A stretch of DNA of 64,000 nt from an uncultured Prevotellaceae bacterium (GTDB lineage Bacteria > Bacteroidota > Bacteroidia > Bacteroidales > Bacteroidaceae): positions 1-64,000 of the forward strand of contig CACZGH010000003.1 of NCBI GenBank assembly GCA_902780635.1. Reading direction: 5' to 3'. The notes beneath the pieces are model-generated. The model did not search any database. It was not told the DNA's origin and worked only from the letters and a program-made list of their open reading frames with translations. Both the position numbers and the translations under genes were made by a program. This document shows, in pieces, positions 1 through 7,688 of the stretch; positions within the stretch are counted from its first letter, which is position 1; every line of letters starts with the position of its first letter.

Positions 1-22
1 ACTTCCTTATTGTTTTCGTGTG

Positions 23-30
23 CAAAGTTA
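23..30 (-). promoter_or_regulatory. -7 box of a promoter reading left out of the window
   Basis: CAAAGTTA on the plus strand is the complement of TAACTTTG, which fits the Bacteroidota -7 consensus TAnnTTTG. It would drive a minus-strand gene beginning left of base 1. No clear -33 element is visible. Confidence 0.35.
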
Positions 31-372
31 TGATGCGATGATGCAGCCTTTTTTCGTTTAAAGAGAAAAAATGAAATTAAATCTATCATTTCCTCAAAAG
101 GCTGGATTTATCCATAAGAACATGACTTCATACAAGCTAAATGGGAGCAAATCCATGGTGGAACTGCTCCCATTCGCTTGCTGTTTGATATATGATGCTA
201 TACGTAAATAAGTAAAACGAAACATCGGAAATAACAATTTGAATGTTCAACCTCAACCTCTAAATTGTTGATATTGAAAGCGTTTATTTGTGCTTCAAAT
301 GGTTAAGTGCCTAACTTAAAAAATGGTTTGTCAAGTTCTATAAGTGCAGCAATCCCGACAAATGCAAATCGG

Positions 373-400
373 AAGTGCTTGAAAATCAAGCACTTTACTT
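373..400 (+). terminator. Terminator-like hairpin
   Basis: Arms AAGTGCTTG (373-381) and CAAGCACTT (387-395) form a perfect 9-bp stem around AAAAT, followed by a T-rich stretch. No gene is seen upstream on the plus strand, so the transcript it ends is unknown. It may belong to a small RNA. Confidence 0.4.
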
Positions 401-407
401 TTTAATA

Positions 408-493
408 GCGACGTGATCATGTATATTGCTTTTCGATAGGTATTTTCCAGAACCTCAACTCCGGCAATATGACTTTAACACGTCGCCTTTTTT
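408..493 (+). ncRNA. Candidate structured RNA or long-stem terminator
   Basis: Outer arms GCGACGTG (408-415) and CACGTCGC (479-486) and inner arms ATATTGC (423-429) and GCAATAT (464-470) nest in the right order. Six T residues follow at 488-493. The shape fits the end of a small RNA or a long bulged terminator. No promoter box was found, so an independent RNA gene is only a hypothesis. Confidence 0.3.
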
Positions 494-642
494 CGTTCTG
501 CAAACCAGTTTTTTCAGTTGACTTTTTTGGGGGCAATCAAAACCAGACAATGCGTCGCATATGTGGGGCTTCGAAAACTGGGCAGTCACCAATTTTCTGA
601 CGCACTCAGCTCGGTGTCGGAGGTGGTTGGATGCCTCTATGA

Positions 643-1839
643 TTAGGTCATGGTCTCCTCTTTGGCAGCGATGGCCTGAGCTACCGTGAAGGCAGTGGTC
701 CAGGCGGCCTGGAAATTGAAGCCACCGGTGATGCCATCGATGTCGAGCACCTCACCGGCAAAATATAGCCCTGGGCAGGTTCTGCTCTCCAGAGTGGTGG
801 GGAGGATGCTTTTCAATGAGACACCGCCACAGGTGACGAACTCGTCATGAAAAGGTGCCCGGCCGGTGACACTGACGTTGTCGCCAATCAGTGTGTTGGT
901 CAGTCGGTTGAGGTCTTTCTTGCCGAGGTCGGTCCATCGCATTGTAGCTTTCTCGGCCAGACTCTTGCTGAGGATGTATTGCCACAGGCGGTGTGTCAGT
1001 CCGAAGGGCGCGATACTCGACAATTGCTTCAACCGATGCAGGATGGTCATGTCCATGACGGTGTCCCTCACTTCCGATTCAAGCAGCCCGGTCCAGTTCA
1101 CCAACAAGGTCGTCTTGTAGCTTTGGTCATGCAGGATGCGAGCGGCATGGCTCGACAGTTTCAGAATGGCGGGTCCGCTCAGTCCCCAATGGGTGACGAG
1201 AAGCGGTCCTTGTGTGCGTATTTTCGTCCCGGGCAGTTGCACGATGGCTTGGTCGGCCACCGCACCCATCAATTCTTTCAATGCAGGATCTTCTATGCTG
1301 AGGGAGAACAACGAAGGAACGGGTGGTTCCACCTCGTGACCTGTTTCTCGGAGCCAGTCCATGGCTCCGTTGCGGGGCATTCCTCCTGTGGTCATGACTT
1401 TGAAGTCATATCCTTCCAGGTCTTTCATCTGGGTGACGGGATGGTTGGTGACGACATGCACACCATATTTCCGGGCATGTTGGAGCAAGCAGTTGATGAT
1501 GGCATGGGAGTCCTGGGCTTTGGGGAAGACACAGTGGTCAGCCTGAACGGTCAGAGAGACGCCGTGACTTTCAAACCACTGATAGGCATCGTGGTAGTCG
1601 AAGACGTTGAACAGCCGTTTCATCAACCGATGTCCACGGGGATAGACCATGCTGAGGTCGTTGACTCCCTCGAAGGTGTTGGTACAGTTGCACCGGCCTC
1701 CGCCCGAAATCTCTACTTTCGTCAGCACACGCTTGCTTTTCTCGAAGATGGTCACATCCATCTCCGGCCACATCTCCTTCAAGTTGACAGCCAGGAAAAA
1801 GCCTGCTGCACCACCTCCTATGATAGCCATCTTTTTCAT
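643..1839 (-). CDS. HI0933-like FAD/NAD(P)-dependent oxidoreductase
   Basis: A 398-residue cytoplasmic flavoprotein of the HI0933/YhiN family (also labelled BaiN/RdsA family). The N-terminus carries the Rossmann dinucleotide motif GGGAAG at residues 8-13. The family signature SGGGRCNCTN lies at residues 45-54, and the C-terminal FAD-contacting segment reads DIDGITGGFNFQAAW. Length is normal for the family (about 400). Its start overlaps the end of the upstream serpin gene by 4 bp (ATGA type), so the two are probably translationally coupled. The physiological substrate is not known for most members; bile-acid and tRNA roles assigned to some homologues cannot be transferred on sequence alone. 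Confidence 0.88.
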   Translation of the reverse strand: MKKMAIIGGGAAGFFLAVNLKEMWPEMDVTIFEKSKRVLTKVEISGGGRCNCTNTFEGVNDLSMVYPRGHRLMKRLFNVFDYHDAYQWFESHGVSLTVQADHCVFPKAQDSHAIINCLLQHARKYGVHVVTNHPVTQMKDLEGYDFKVMTTGGMPRNGAMDWLRETGHEVEPPVPSLFSLSIEDPALKELMGAVADQAIVQLPGTKIRTQGPLLVTHWGLSGPAILKLSSHAARILHDQSYKTTLLVNWTGLLESEVRDTVMDMTILHRLKQLSSIAPFGLTHRLWQYILSKSLAEKATMRWTDLGKKDLNRLTNTLIGDNVSVTGRAPFHDEFVTCGGVSLKSILPTTLESRTCPGLYFAGEVLDIDGITGGFNFQAAWTTAFTVAQAIAAKEETMT

Positions 1840-3140
1840 TCTCCAGTGTATTTGCCGACGAAGAGGATGACATTCGAAGAGGCCTCGCTGATGATATAGA
1901 CGAAGGGACGGTTGGCGTGGAACGTAGCCTTGGGATATTCTTTGGGACCTAACGCCGTTACAAATGCCATACCGGCCACAGTGACGGCAGCGGCTTCCGA
2001 ACCTTCCTCGTTTACTTTGATGGCGGCCTTCTGGCGCATCATACTGATAAATACGCCGTCTTCTTCACACATATTCGGTATCTGGGCAAAATCTGAGTCA
2101 AATGCCAATTTGATGCCCATCTGCTTGAGCAGGCCGATGAGTTTGTCTTTCAATAGATCGGTGTCCGAAGTGGTTTCAAACTTCGGTAGTTTCAGGTCCA
2201 CCTCATAAGGGCTCATGGGAACGCTCAGGTAGGTGGTAAAAAAACTGCCGTATTCAGCCATTTCTTCGATGACGTCATCTGTGCTCTTCCCGTCTTCAGG
2301 CAACAGCACTGTCATGTTCCACATGCCGTTGCCGTAGGGAAGACTGACTGCGGAGAAAGTGTCGTTGTGCGTGTAGGATATGAGTACGGCTTGGTGCATC
2401 ATGGGTTGCTGGGTGGTACCTTTCTCTGTGGTGAAGGTCTCCTTTTGAGTGTTCTTCGGGTCGAACTTCGAAGACCAGTCGGCTTTGAAGTAGATGGCAT
2501 TGAGCAGGTAAGACACCATTTCGGGGTCTATTTCATCGAGGATGGTGGGAATCATGCCGTTGGTCTTGTCCTCGCACCAGCCGTTGATGTGGTCGAGCGT
2601 CTTAGGCGACTTGAAATCAAGAGCTTCGGCTTTGGCGTCATAGTATCTCTCCATATCCTGCTGATATGGCGCTTTCAGTCTGGCCTTGTTTTGGTTGACG
2701 AAGATGGCATTGGCGATGTTCAACGTCACTTGCTCATCCACCTTGGGCAGATTGTCGATGAGATTTTTGCAGTATTCATTGACGGCCTGTATGCCTCCTT
2801 TATGGAACCCTAAGGTCTGTTCCAACTCTTGTTCTGTCTGTCCCGTTGCGGCAGCATTCACCATTCCTAAAACGTAAGTGATGCTCAGTGGTGAGTAAAT
2901 GAAGCTCTTGCCGCTTGGCCCTGCCTGACTGGCTGATTTCAGGAATTTCAAGGTGAAGTCATTGTTGTCACTGACAAAGGTTTTCTGCTCATCTGTCAGT
3001 TGGATGTAACATGGTTCCGACAACATGTTCACGACTTTTTTGGTCTCTCCTAAATCATCCACAGCATCCGATGAGGAGCATGACAGCAGAATGCCGCTAA
3101 TGGCAACAACTGTCCAAATGAATAGATTCTTTTTCATCAT
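1836..3140 (-). CDS. Serpin-family lipoprotein (serine protease inhibitor)
   Basis: A 434-residue serpin with a lipoprotein signal peptide (lipobox LLSC, Cys21), so it should be membrane-anchored and periplasmic or surface exposed. The serpin core is full length. The hinge of the reactive-centre loop reads EEGSEAAAVT, the small-residue pattern of inhibitory rather than non-inhibitory serpins, and the distal signature FHANRPFVYII is intact. Counting 17 residues from the first hinge Glu puts Val at P1 and Thr at P1', which would favour elastase-like or other small-aliphatic proteases (inference). Serpins are sporadic in bacteria; in gut and rumen species they may protect surface proteins from host or competitor proteases. 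It precedes and overlaps the flavoprotein gene. Confidence 0.92.
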   Translation of the reverse strand: MMKKNLFIWTVVAISGILLSCSSSDAVDDLGETKKVVNMLSEPCYIQLTDEQKTFVSDNNDFTLKFLKSASQAGPSGKSFIYSPLSITYVLGMVNAAATGQTEQELEQTLGFHKGGIQAVNEYCKNLIDNLPKVDEQVTLNIANAIFVNQNKARLKAPYQQDMERYYDAKAEALDFKSPKTLDHINGWCEDKTNGMIPTILDEIDPEMVSYLLNAIYFKADWSSKFDPKNTQKETFTTEKGTTQQPMMHQAVLISYTHNDTFSAVSLPYGNGMWNMTVLLPEDGKSTDDVIEEMAEYGSFFTTYLSVPMSPYEVDLKLPKFETTSDTDLLKDKLIGLLKQMGIKLAFDSDFAQIPNMCEEDGVFISMMRQKAAIKVNEEGSEAAAVTVAGMAFVTALGPKEYPKATFHANRPFVYIISEASSNVILFVGKYTGE

Positions 3141-3285
3141 GGTCTCTTTTTGTTGACTTTCTGCTATAATAATGCAGCAAAAGGCACATTCTTGTATCGA
3201 ATGTTGTTAAAAAATCTAAAATCCCCCGATGGATCATACAAGATTTGTCTTTCTTTGTATTATTAAAGTAACAGACAAACAAAGC

Positions 3286-3828
3286 ATGTCGAAAAATCTC
3301 GTTGAGCGCATACGCAACCATGACCGTCGGGCGATGAGCGAACTCTACCAGCAATATGTAGGGCTACTCTCGTCGGTCTGCTACCGCTATGTACCATCGG
3401 AAGACGATGCAAAAGACATCTTGCAGAACAGCTTTGTCAAAATCTTCACGTCGCTGCCACAATTTGAATACCGCAACGAACCGTCATTCGAGGGCTGGAT
3501 GGTGAGGGTGGTGGTCAATGAGGCTCTTCACTTCCTACGAGACAGTAAGCGGTTGCAGTTTACTGATATACAGGAAGCCGCTGCGCAGCTGACGGATGAA
3601 GAGGATCCTGACACGGAACATATCTCCGCTGATGAGTTGCATCAGTTGATCAGTCAACTGCCTGTCGGTTACCGCACGGTACTCAATCTCTATGTATTTG
3701 AGAACTACCCTCACAAGAGAATCGCTGAACTGTTGGGTATCAAAGAGGCATCGTCGGCATCTCAATTCCACTGCGCCAAACGGCTCCTGACGAAAAGAAT
3801 CAAAGCACTCTTGAACAAAAGACGATGA
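3286..3828 (+). CDS. ECF-type RNA polymerase sigma factor
   Basis: A 180-residue sigma-70 family protein of ECF type. Region 2 includes the DDAKDILQNSFVKIF helix and region 4 the helix-turn-helix around HKRIAELLGIKEASSASQ, ending in a basic KRLLTKRIKALL segment. I chose the ATG at 3286 (MSKNLVERIR) because homologues start there; an in-frame ATG at 3229 would add 19 hydrophobic, non-conserved residues. It overlaps the downstream membrane/beta-barrel gene by 4 bp, the usual arrangement of a Bacteroidota ECF factor with its partner. It probably directs a small regulon and its own operon. Confidence 0.9.
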   Translation: MSKNLVERIRNHDRRAMSELYQQYVGLLSSVCYRYVPSEDDAKDILQNSFVKIFTSLPQFEYRNEPSFEGWMVRVVVNEALHFLRDSKRLQFTDIQEAAAQLTDEEDPDTEHISADELHQLISQLPVGYRTVLNLYVFENYPHKRIAELLGIKEASSASQFHCAKRLLTKRIKALLNKRR

Positions 3829-5015
3829 AAGAATACTGGACAGATAAAATGAGACGAAAACTGGCAGGGCATCGGAAGGAACCACCTGCCGGACTTTGGG
3901 ACGGCATCTGTGAGCAGATGGGCATGGAGCCCGACCTTGCAGTCACGCCTGAGCCCGTGCGCAAGCCGACCGTCTTGAGAAGATGGTCATGGGTGGCTGC
4001 CGCAGCTGTTTTAGCTCTTGCCGGATTCTTTGTCTTCTATGACAACAACAGCGGCCATCAGCCACAGCAGACAATGGCCGCGTCCCAGCAAACCACACCT
4101 CCGCAACCTGAAAAGACGCTACCAATAGAGAAATCTCCGTTGGAGGAAACATCTGTAGTAGCAGTCAACCAGACTGTCAATACCGATTTGGCCCCCAAAC
4201 AGACGAAACCGATGCACCAAAACACGACGCCTCAGGAAGACGATACCTCCGTCTTGTCTGCATCCAATGACAAGAAAGTCGCCATCTCGGTATCCGACGA
4301 TGAAACCACCGTCCTGCCAGCATCCAATGACAAACAAGTTGCAGAACGAACTCCATCCAAGGCCGAAAAGCAACAACATCAAGGAATCGGTCAGCACCAG
4401 TCTTCTGGCCCTGCCTCCACGAAGTGGTCCATAGGTGTCAATGCCTCAGGAGGACTCCTGGCTGCACAAACAACCTCATTGCGAACGGAACGCGTCTATC
4501 ATGATTTCAATGGTATAGGCAATACTTATTCCGGGGTTGTATTTGATTCCTACACCCTCACCGACTATGTGTCGAAGCATTATCTCCCGATTCGTTTAGG
4601 AGTGAGCATGGATTACAGGTTGTCACCACGTCTGACCCTTCTCAGCGGTGTTTCCTACACTTACCAGCATTCACAATTCAGCTTGCCGCTTTATCAGGAA
4701 GCTACCATCGACCAGAAACTCCATTACCTCGGCATCCCTTTGGGTCTGGCCTGGCAATTATGGTCGTCACAGCACTTCCAACTCTACGTCTCAGGCGGCG
4801 TGACAGTGGAGAAATGTCTTAACGACAAACCTTGGCAGTGGTCCACCCATGCAGCAGCCGGAGCAGAATACACCATCTTCCAGCAATTCGGCATCTATGT
4901 GGAACCCTCTCTGGGTTATTATTTCGACGACGGCACCAGTTTGGAGCATTATTATAAAAAGCACCCGCTGGCGCCCTCCCTCGAATTCGGCCTACGGATG
5001 CATCTCAACCGATGA
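3825..5015 (+). CDS. Sigma-factor partner: single-pass membrane anchor with C-terminal beta-barrel domain
   Basis: A 396-residue protein with three parts. The N-terminal ~50 residues are charged and probably cytoplasmic. A single transmembrane helix follows (about residues 55-72, WSWVAAAAVLALAGFFVFY). A Gln/Pro/Thr/Ser-rich linker (about 75-195) contains an imperfect internal repeat around VLSASNDKKVA and VLPASNDKQVA. The C-terminal ~195 residues look like an outer-membrane beta-barrel domain (alternating aromatic strands, terminal FGLRMHL). Overlap with the sigma gene suggests the N-terminal part acts as an anti-sigma factor (inference). I see no zinc-binding ZAS motif, so this is not a classical anti-sigma factor. 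Confidence 0.72.
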   Translation: MKEYWTDKMRRKLAGHRKEPPAGLWDGICEQMGMEPDLAVTPEPVRKPTVLRRWSWVAAAAVLALAGFFVFYDNNSGHQPQQTMAASQQTTPPQPEKTLPIEKSPLEETSVVAVNQTVNTDLAPKQTKPMHQNTTPQEDDTSVLSASNDKKVAISVSDDETTVLPASNDKQVAERTPSKAEKQQHQGIGQHQSSGPASTKWSIGVNASGGLLAAQTTSLRTERVYHDFNGIGNTYSGVVFDSYTLTDYVSKHYLPIRLGVSMDYRLSPRLTLLSGVSYTYQHSQFSLPLYQEATIDQKLHYLGIPLGLAWQLWSSQHFQLYVSGGVTVEKCLNDKPWQWSTHAAAGAEYTIFQQFGIYVEPSLGYYFDDGTSLEHYYKKHPLAPSLEFGLRMHLNR

Positions 5016-5193
5016 TAGTTTTGGGCGTCATGAACCACTAGTGGGACCGTTCAGAATTGTCAAATACCCAATGGCCCTTCCTTGCCTAACCCTCAAAAAC
5101 TGTCGATCATTTTCCATTTTACGATTGTGTCCAGTGAAAGAACCGTTGAAAAGGAATTATGGAAATATTGTCACTTTATTCGGATAATTGTGA

Positions 5194-5201
5194 TAAATTT
5201 G
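5194..5201 (+). promoter_or_regulatory. -7 box upstream of the YhcH-like gene
   Basis: TAAATTTG matches TAnnTTTG and lies 33 bp before the ATG at 5234. The nearest upstream TTG (5168-5170) is spaced 23 bp, slightly longer than usual. Confidence 0.45.
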
Positions 5202-5233
5202 CACATGGAAAAATCAACTATAGCAACACAACA

Positions 5234-5833
5234 ATGAAAAGAGTAATGACAATGATGATGCTGTGCCTACTGACAATGTTGGCGACAGCACAGACAAGCA
5301 AGGAGGCAAGAAAGTGGCTGAAGAAAAGTGAGTGGAACACATTGAAGAAGGCTAAGCCCCACATGACGCTGAACGTGGACGAGTTTTACCGCCAATATCA
5401 GAAGAACAAAGAGCAATGGGACATACTTTACCGATGGCTCTGTGAGACCGACCTGATGGCTATACCTAAAGGTAAGCATCCCATTCCTGGCTCAACACTG
5501 GTGGCCAGTGTTGAGGACTCGGAGAACGAACCCCTGGAGAAGCGTGGCACGGAAAGCCATCGCAAGAAGATTGACTTCCAACTGGTGGTGAAAGGCACTG
5601 AGGGTTTCGCGCTGTTGGATCATGAGTCGAGCACCATCAAGAATCCGTACGACGAGAAGAAAGACGTGATGCGTTACTCTTTTATCAAGGAGAAGACCAA
5701 TTTCTTTGATGTCAAGGCAGGGCAGTTCGTTATATTCTTTCCGACCGACTGGCACATAGCAAAGCTGTATAACAAAAAGAAAAACGACAGCCAGCAGATT
5801 CGCGTCATTGTTGTCAAGATGGATTATAAGTGA
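5234..5833 (+). CDS. Secreted YhcH/YjgK/YiaL family protein (DUF386)
   Basis: A 199-residue protein counted from the ATG at 5234; an upstream in-frame ATG at 5159 lies before the promoter box and is unlikely. It starts with a signal peptide (MKRVMTMMMLCLLTMLATAQ), unlike most cytoplasmic family members. Family hallmarks are ESHRKKIDFQ, corresponding to the conserved HxxxD segment, and the C-terminal FFPTDWH metal-site motif. Related proteins bind metal at a cupin-like site and have been linked to anomeric or sialic-acid sugar handling; the substrate here is unknown. It appears monocistronic, with its own promoter and a strong terminator just after the stop. Confidence 0.8.
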   Translation: MKRVMTMMMLCLLTMLATAQTSKEARKWLKKSEWNTLKKAKPHMTLNVDEFYRQYQKNKEQWDILYRWLCETDLMAIPKGKHPIPGSTLVASVEDSENEPLEKRGTESHRKKIDFQLVVKGTEGFALLDHESSTIKNPYDEKKDVMRYSFIKEKTNFFDVKAGQFVIFFPTDWHIAKLYNKKKNDSQQIRVIVVKMDYK

Positions 5834-5864
5834 GGTTGAATCTTACAAAGGAGAAACGGGCATA

Positions 5865-5902
5865 AACCGGTCGCCAAGAACAGTTCTTGGCGGCCGGTTT
5901 TT
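5865..5902 (+). terminator. Rho-independent terminator
   Basis: A long stem, AACCGG plus CGCCAAGAA paired with TTCTTGGCG plus CCGGTT, closed by loop CAG and followed by TTTT. It ends the transcript of the YhcH-like gene 32 bp upstream. Confidence 0.85.
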
Positions 5903-5974
5903 CATTTTCAAGACGCGAAAATGCACTTTTTGTTGTTTGCAAACAACAAAACAACAATTATTTAACTCATCTTT

Positions 5975-6090
5975 CGCAAGTTGAAAGGAGTTCAGAAGTT
6001 ACAGAAGTTCAGGAGTTCAGACATTACCACAGCAAACGACCATTGAGCCTGACGATGTGAATTCGGGCTATTGTCTGAACTCCTTTAACC
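5975..6090. repeat. Dispersed palindromic element, copy 1
   Basis: AGGAGTTCAGACA (6011-6023) pairs perfectly with TGTCTGAACTCCT (6072-6084). The left flank contains direct echoes of the arm (GGAGTTCAGAAGTT, AGAAGTTCAGGAG) next to CGCAAGTTGAAAGGAG. The same layout recurs near 9482, 11552 and 24801. There is no coding capacity. Confidence 0.65.
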
Positions 6091-6319
6091 CTTATTGTTC
6101 ATACCTATTCGTTAGCTGCTACTTGCTTTTGAAGCATCTCTTATTTCTACCTCTTCCTTACGAATTATTTGCAGTCTAATAGTACGAGCAATCTTTGCCC
6201 ATTTCCTTTTCTTTACTATCCATATTCGTGTTTTGCGACAGATTTAGAGGGCATTCGGCAGATTTGTCACATTTCGGAGGGGGTGTCGCATCAAAGGGAA
6301 AGAGAAATGGCCCAAAAAG

Positions 6320-6350
6320 TTGGAAGAGGTTCTTTCAAGCTATATCTTTG
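6320..6350 (+). promoter_or_regulatory. Bacteroidota promoter for the coiled-coil protein gene
   Basis: A TTG at 6320-6322 (-33) and TATCTTTG at 6343-6350 (-7) are separated by 20 bp, as expected for the primary sigma factor of Bacteroidota. The start codon lies 46 bp downstream. Confidence 0.65.
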
Positions 6351-6396
6351 CAATATCAAAACGAAACAAAAGTATAAACCATAAAAATTAAAGACA

Positions 6397-6858
6397 ATGA
6401 AAACAAATAAATTTTTTAAGAACAGTTCGATGGCTATAGCAGCCTTCTTGCTGACAGGAGTATCAATAGTGGCTATGTACAGCTTTGTGGGTTACACCGA
6501 TAACAATGACAAGTGCTATGCCCAGGCAGCCAACAACACCGAAGTGAGCACAACGGCAACCAGCATGTCCAGCAACACAGACATGATGCAACTGAAGGAA
6601 ATCAACGAAGAGTTAGGCAAATTGGTACAGAAGAGAACAGAGTTGACCAGCAAACTCGAGAAAGTCAAGGCCCACCGGAACAAGAACTACGGAATGGTGG
6701 CGGGAATGCACTACCAACCCTCACAGGGTCTGGCAGAAATCGTCAACCTTGAAAGAAACATAGACAAGCTAGGTCATAAGATTGCAGCCCTGACAAAGAA
6801 AGAACAAAACCTTGCCAAGAAATGCAGCAATACCGACCAAAAGCTGGCTATCAAATAA
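6397..6858 (+). CDS. Small exported coiled-coil protein, unknown function
   Basis: A 153-residue protein that I do not recognise. Residues 12-31 are hydrophobic (SMAIAAFLLTGVSIVAMYSF), giving a signal anchor or signal peptide. A Ser/Thr/Asn-rich segment follows to about residue 60. The rest is charged and heptad-like (LKEINEELGKLVQKRTEL; later IVNLERNIDKLGHKIAAL), so a two-helix coiled coil is likely. The gene has a good promoter and a strong terminator and stands alone. It could be a periplasmic structural or stress protein; no function is claimed. Confidence 0.7.
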   Translation: MKTNKFFKNSSMAIAAFLLTGVSIVAMYSFVGYTDNNDKCYAQAANNTEVSTTATSMSSNTDMMQLKEINEELGKLVQKRTELTSKLEKVKAHRNKNYGMVAGMHYQPSQGLAEIVNLERNIDKLGHKIAALTKKEQNLAKKCSNTDQKLAIK

Positions 6859-6880
6859 AAAAACTGACTTTAAAAAAAGG

Positions 6881-6907
6881 CTCTCCCACGACTGGGAGAG
6901 TTTTTTT
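6881..6907 (+). terminator. Rho-independent terminator
   Basis: CTCTCCCA (6881-6888) and TGGGAGAG (6893-6900) form a perfect 8-bp stem with loop CGAC, followed directly by seven T residues. It ends the coiled-coil protein transcript. Confidence 0.92.
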
Positions 6908-7014
6908 GTAGGCAAAACAGCGGCACGGTAATGCTAAAAAAGAAACAGTTTGTCAGGATAAAGATGCTCACAAGCATCAGATACTCCTATAAGAACTAAG
7001 AAGTAAGAACTAAG

Positions 7015-7151
7015 ATGCCTGATCCGTGTTTATCCATTGGATCCGTGTTCGTATTTTTAGAACATAGATAGGAATTGTCATCACAGATGACAAAGGTTTC
7101 CGCATCCTTTCCGTCTTTTCTGCATTATTTCCGCAATCTATTTATTAGTCG
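7015..7151. repeat. ~137-bp direct repeat, copy A
   Basis: Starts ATGCCTGATCCGTGTTT and ends near TTTATTAGTCG. It is closely matched by 7447-7584 with about a dozen differences. It contains the hairpin TTGTCATC-ACA-GATGACAA (7075-7093), kept in the second copy with one G-T pair. Confidence 0.8.
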
Positions 7152-7173
7152 GGCTCGGAGGCCCGACCTCCTA
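7148..7173. repeat. GTCGGGCTCGGAGG dispersed repeat, copy 1
   Basis: A 26-bp sequence (GTCGGGCTCGG, then AGGCCCGACCTCCTA) found again at 35586-35610 and in reverse at 48006-48036. It can fold through CGGGC/GCCCG and GGAGG/CCTCC. Confidence 0.7.
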
Positions 7174-7262
7174 CGTTTTGTTGACAAGTTGTTTGCAAGG
7201 GTAATCTCTTACCTCTCACCCCTCTCTACTAATTCCTAATTATTAATTCCTAACTGAACGAT

Positions 7263-7297
7263 CCCACCCTTTTTTATCACGAATTAGAGAGATTTGT
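7263..7297. repeat. 35-bp dispersed repeat, copy 1
   Basis: Begins CCCACCCTTTTTTATCACG and ends AGAGAGATTTGT. It matches 18908-18942 in the same orientation with one substitution. Confidence 0.65.
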
Positions 7298-7446
7298 CGA
7301 AGACCCACGAGGAACGCAGTAATGAGAGAATTATCCTTTATGATGGAATTGATAGGAATTTGAGATGAGAGATTACCACTGCGAAAGGCGAAGGGCGAAA
7401 AAACGCCCCTGGCTTAATTGGGAAGAAGAAAGAAGTATGATGGCTT

Positions 7447-7584
7447 ATGCCTAATCCGTGTTTATCCGATGGATCCGTGTTCGTATTTTTTGAACACAGA
7501 TAGGAATTGTCATCACAGGTGACAAAGGTTTCCGCATTCTTTCCGTCTTTTTCTGCATTATTTCCGCAATCCATTTATTTGTCG
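7447..7584. repeat. ~137-bp direct repeat, copy B
   Basis: Second copy of the repeat at 7015-7151, same orientation, 432 bp away. The substitutions and single-base length changes between copies indicate an old duplication. Confidence 0.8.
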
Positions 7585-7597
7585 AGCAGAAGAAGAA

Positions 7598-7623
7598 GGG
7601 TGTGCCGTTTTATTGGCACACCC
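7598..7623 (-). terminator. Terminator-like hairpin for the PepSY-like gene
   Basis: GGGTGTGCC (7598-7606) and GGCACACCC (7615-7623) form a 9-bp stem. On the minus strand it is followed by TTCTTCTTCT, a weak pyrimidine tail. It sits 66 bp past the stop codon at 7689. Confidence 0.55.
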
Positions 7624-7688
7624 TTCAAGAGTTTTTTGCTAATTGTTGATTCACTGTTTATTTTTTCCTCCTTTCTATTATCCGGTTT

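Larger units (their letters stand above)
1..642. other. Intergenic region with two hairpins
   Basis: No open frame in this stretch resembles a gene. It holds a minus-strand promoter-like box near its left end, a terminator-like hairpin at 373-395 and a longer inverted-repeat structure at 408-493, both listed separately. The rest shows nothing I can name. Confidence 0.5.
5834..6396. other. Intergenic region with terminator, palindromic repeat and promoter
   Basis: This gap holds the terminator of the preceding gene, one copy of a dispersed palindromic repeat (about 5975-6090) and the promoter of the small coiled-coil protein gene. Short open frames here have no family features or ribosome binding sites and are treated as noise. 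Confidence 0.55.
6859..7688. other. Repeat-rich intergenic region
   Basis: About 830 bp without a convincing gene. It contains two ~137-bp direct repeats, a GTCGGGCTCGG repeat, a 35-bp repeat shared with position 18908, and a terminator-like hairpin facing the minus-strand gene at 7689. Open frames here run through repeat DNA and look fortuitous. Confidence 0.6.

Noticed and set aside
847..1899. Long plus-strand open frame opposite the flavoprotein gene
   Set aside because: Antisense to a gene with clear family motifs; no domain, signal peptide or ribosome binding site.
6169..6384. Short frames before the coiled-coil protein gene
   Set aside because: They overlap the promoter at 6320-6350 and have no ribosome binding site.
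7338..7574. Minus-strand 78-codon frame in repeat DNA
   Set aside because: Runs through the 137-bp direct repeat; composition and lack of a ribosome binding site argue against a gene.
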